DNA of 6,479 bases, taken from NCBI GenBank assembly GCA_937886455.1, contig CALGCU010000226.1:1-6479 (forward strand), read 5' to 3'. Numbering within the stretch: the first letter of the stretch is position 1; every line of letters starts with the position of its first letter. The notes under the pieces are model-generated. The model saw only the letters and a list, made by a program, of their open reading frames with translations, did not search any database and was not told the origin of the DNA. Positions 5,301 through 6,479 of this stretch are shown piece by piece. Made by a program: the position numbers and the translations under genes. This DNA comes from an uncultured Bacteroidales bacterium. GTDB lineage: Bacteria; Bacteroidota; Bacteroidia; Bacteroidales; Paludibacteraceae.

Positions 5301-6479
5301 TTCACTGACTTGAAGGGAGGTACTGCTTATGAAATCTATGTTCGTCCTCTTTGCGGTGACAATAGCATTAGCGAATGGGCAGAAGCTTATACTGCAAGCA
5401 CACTCTGCGAAGAAAAATCTATGCCTTACTTGATGGACTTCACGGATGGTATCTCTTCTTGCTACACTTTGACTGGTACTAAGTGGACTGCTAACAACGG
5501 TGAAGCTCGTGTTTCTATCAACTCTACTAGTGGTTCTGCTGTAATGATTACAGAGGGCATCACTGTGCCTGATGGTACTGCTGCTCAACTTTCTTTCACT
5601 ATGTCTCGTACAGCGAAAGAATTTGGCTCTGGCTGGAGAAAACAAGCAAACAACAACCTAATGAATGTTTATGTAAACGACCAACCTGCACTCCAAGGTG
5701 CTACTTTGCTTCGTACAATAAACAATGCTTACACGAAAGATCCTGTTGAATCTGCAGAAGGTATGTACACTTACACTGCTGACGTCCAAGTTGGTGGTAA
5801 ATTGTACTTCATCTTCGAACAACAATTCAAAACGAGTGGTGATGCTGCAAGATTGGACGACATCCGCTTGTCTGTTCAAGAAGGTTGCTACACTCCATTC
5901 ATCCGCTCAGTTTCTGGACAAACTACTACTTCTGCTGTCATTAAAGCACAAGGTAGCCCTGACGTAACTGAATACCAATTCACTATCAATGGTGAAACTC
6001 GCACAAGTGCTACAAACACTATTACTTGGGATGGTCTTACTCCTGATACTCAATATTCTGTTACTGTAGCTGCTAAGTGTGGTGAAGAACAAACTGCAAC
6101 TTCTGCCGCTTATACTTTCCGCACTCGTTGCAACGCTCTTCCTGTTCCTTATGTAGATGGATTCGAATCTGCTAACACAAGCAAAGACTGCTGGACCGGT
6201 GGAGCTACTTCATTCTCTACTGTAGCTTACGCTGGATCAAGATCTTTGCAATTGACAGAAGACGCTTCTTACTTCTTGCCTGAATTGGAAATGACCGGCG
6301 GAATTAAAAACTATGAATTGTCATTCATGGTTTATGGTCTCGAACTCAACAACCAATTCAATGTCGGTGTACTCGCTGACCCAAGCGACCCTGCTTCTTT
6401 CTCTACTGTAAAAACTGTTACAGTGAAACAAAAAGAAATGTGGCGCGAAGTAATCGTTACTTTCGAAGATGTAGTGGCT
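2376..6479 (+). CDS. Very large secreted multidomain protein, choice-of-anchor-J and FN3 repeats (3' end beyond window)
   Basis: An uninterrupted frame of 1368 codons runs off the window. The ATG at 2376 is the first one after an in-frame TAA at 2358; M11 (2406) is an alternative but would remove the positive N-region. Residues 1-26 form a signal peptide (MNKK, LYLKR, hydrophobic core, SVSA before EVYL); the cysteines at 16 and 20 do not sit in a lipobox. The rest alternates choice-of-anchor-J (cleaved-adhesin-like) domains of about 145-165 residues with FN3 domains of about 81-92. Such chains are known from Bacteroidota surface adhesins and haemagglutinins, normally carried by T9SS; the expected C-terminal sorting domain lies outside the window, so that route is inferred. 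No protease or glycosidase active site was seen in the visible part. Codons favour GCT, ACT, GGT, GAA and CAA after about residue 200, unlike the first domain. A likely role is adhesion or surface-layer structure. Confidence 0.93.
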   Translation, partial: MNKKLLYLKRMALGLCLAFCSVSVSAEVYLNETFNSLGSGIPTGWSSSGDIADMYKFTANGQGLTGTCLRFDSHCGGGALCNDKTMEGLSDVILTPSVTVEGNIVVSFYYRNQGAGDFAAYVSRDNGATYLDNVVLAPVQDVDAWTLCEVAVPANPGDQVKLVFVATSNAAAPGQAAYVYIDDVKIEDVPTCARAIGLAVSEATPTEVTIAWQTLANAGTAPSFYTIDLYAGNTKVRTEKAEDIIHTLKDLTPGTTYTAIIKGDCTYAYQLVSPAATMTFTTPCQASDLPYIESFDGQVAGAPACWVVGGANDELPAVQKNYRHGNNGAALKVSGSVDGGAYAISPMLTLAEQEKMEISFYGYAQYHSQTLEVGVITNPYDFSTYIKLGTVNFVNGKWNEYAVSTAALADYGMAGEGTYYVVLNSEAGKDNVVYVDEVKVTKIAACGRPTDLKVTDLTHNSAKLEWGEPATPTKRIITLTQGENVTTIEADANPYTITGLTENTDYTVVVKLECDGEASLPSTEVEFTTVCQSVELGEFYQPTWTNNQLPQCWTPTLTTLDKGTGKTYPIYVAAYTDQSTYERIPAGLQMKAGNMVALCGFGIPANTLRLTITAAYTPANGATEIPMALEVGVMSNPSDPTSFVLSEAISLDVPKEDKTVEVILNNITTDGQFIALRATDNCRVSAVKVDLIPECLSPINIHMLGYDRNSATFAWEGRGDATEFKVEFAGLTQTVSAPEVKFTGLTPGTKYSGNVVVTPLCGGKDGESRSLAVNFTTLYEPLLITQEEPYVVNTGSGNLPERWIVMQDGNDDGYSDLLNNPYGRIMVAMPEFVNPLSDLKLTLNVWIYGDPLSVGYVTDVFDPSTFVEVQKLDDTNWSTLDLTVAFPAGIPAGAIMALKQNTTGTNNSTSTVEKVTVELQPNCVSTVKVVNHESTANSISVTLGNTQSESQWQLVCAIAGAAEGDTVTTSNPAYTFTDLKGGTAYEIYVRPLCGDNSISEWAEAYTASTLCEEKSMPYLMDFTDGISSCYTLTGTKWTANNGEARVSINSTSGSAVMITEGITVPDGTAAQLSFTMSRTAKEFGSGWRKQANNNLMNVYVNDQPALQGATLLRTINNAYTKDPVESAEGMYTYTADVQVGGKLYFIFEQQFKTSGDAARLDDIRLSVQEGCYTPFIRSVSGQTTTSAVIKAQGSPDVTEYQFTINGETRTSATNTITWDGLTPDTQYSVTVAAKCGEEQTATSAAYTFRTRCNALPVPYVDGFESANTSKDCWTGGATSFSTVAYAGSRSLQLTEDASYFLPELEMTGGIKNYELSFMVYGLELNNQFNVGVLADPSDPASFSTVKTVTVKQKEMWREVIVTFEDVVA
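2454..6479 (+). repeat. Protein-level array: (anchor-J + FN3) x5 plus partial anchor-J
   Basis: Approximate boundaries in residues of the large protein: J1 27-191, FN3-1 192-283, J2 284-445, FN3-2 446-530, J3 531-694, FN3-3 695-778, J4 779-922, FN3-4 923-1010, J5 1011-1170, FN3-5 1171-1251, J6 from 1252. Each FN3 shows the turn motif L-T-x-x-T-x-Y or a close variant (251-257, 500-506, 745-751, 979-985, 1221-1227). J2, J3, J4 and J6 share a VGV-x-x-x-P-x-D-P-x-x-F-type motif (373-385, 631-643, 854-866, 1330-1342). J1, J2 and J5 close with an IDDV/VDEV/LDDI strand. Cysteines start most modules: 192, 284, 446, 531, 695, 923, 1011, 1171 and 1252. J5 lacks the VGV motif and J1 has a different cysteine set, so these belong to other subtypes. 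Confidence 0.85.

Noticed and set aside
2640..6092. Several antisense frames and one same-strand frame (5725-5967) inside the large gene
   Set aside because: They are shadows of the strongly biased codons of the large repeat protein; none has a signal, domain or promoter.

Overview
The window most likely comes from a Bacteroidales bacterium (phylum Bacteroidota), but no species can be named. Four signs agree: promoter elements of the TTTG / TAnnTTTG type, start codons behind A/T-rich leaders without a clear Shine-Dalgarno sequence, a C-terminal domain of the type IX secretion system (T9SS) sorting class, and a very large exported protein built from choice-of-anchor-J (cleaved-adhesin-like) and fibronectin type III (FN3) domains. 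Only protein-coding genes for exported products are visible; there is no tRNA, rRNA, transposase or CRISPR array.

Left part (1-1344, minus strand): a compact operon of three small exported proteins. In transcription order these are a 157-residue protein ending in a T9SS sorting domain (730-1203), a 113-residue unrecognised secreted protein (383-724) and the N-terminal part of a GLUG-type beta-helix protein that leaves the window (1-386). The gaps are 5 bp and then a 4-bp ATGA overlap. A textbook Bacteroides-type promoter lies at 1313-1344.

Middle (1204-2375): about 1.2 kb without a credible gene, dense in repeats. In order it holds the minus-strand promoter and leader, an orphan terminator-like hairpin with U-runs possible in both directions, a nested hairpin, a 230-bp element with imperfect terminal inverted repeats, a five-copy TATTTC microsatellite, a degenerate array of CGTCCTRTAG motifs, and then the AT-rich leader of the gene to the right, with a probable -7 element and a 9-bp hairpin.

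Right part (2376-6479, plus strand): one open reading frame of 1368 codons that runs off the window. It has a signal peptide followed by five choice-of-anchor-J/FN3 pairs and the start of a sixth anchor-J domain. Cysteines recur at the module boundaries in a pattern that suggests one disulfide per module. The protein is probably a surface adhesin or matrix protein; a C-terminal T9SS sorting domain is expected beyond the window but cannot be seen.

The two transcription units are divergent and both make exported proteins, so the locus reads as a cell-surface locus. I found no sign of a defence system or another new enzymatic system. The points most worth following are the disulfide pattern with paired loss, the deviating first domain, the tiny T9SS-tailed protein, and the stacked repeats between the two units.
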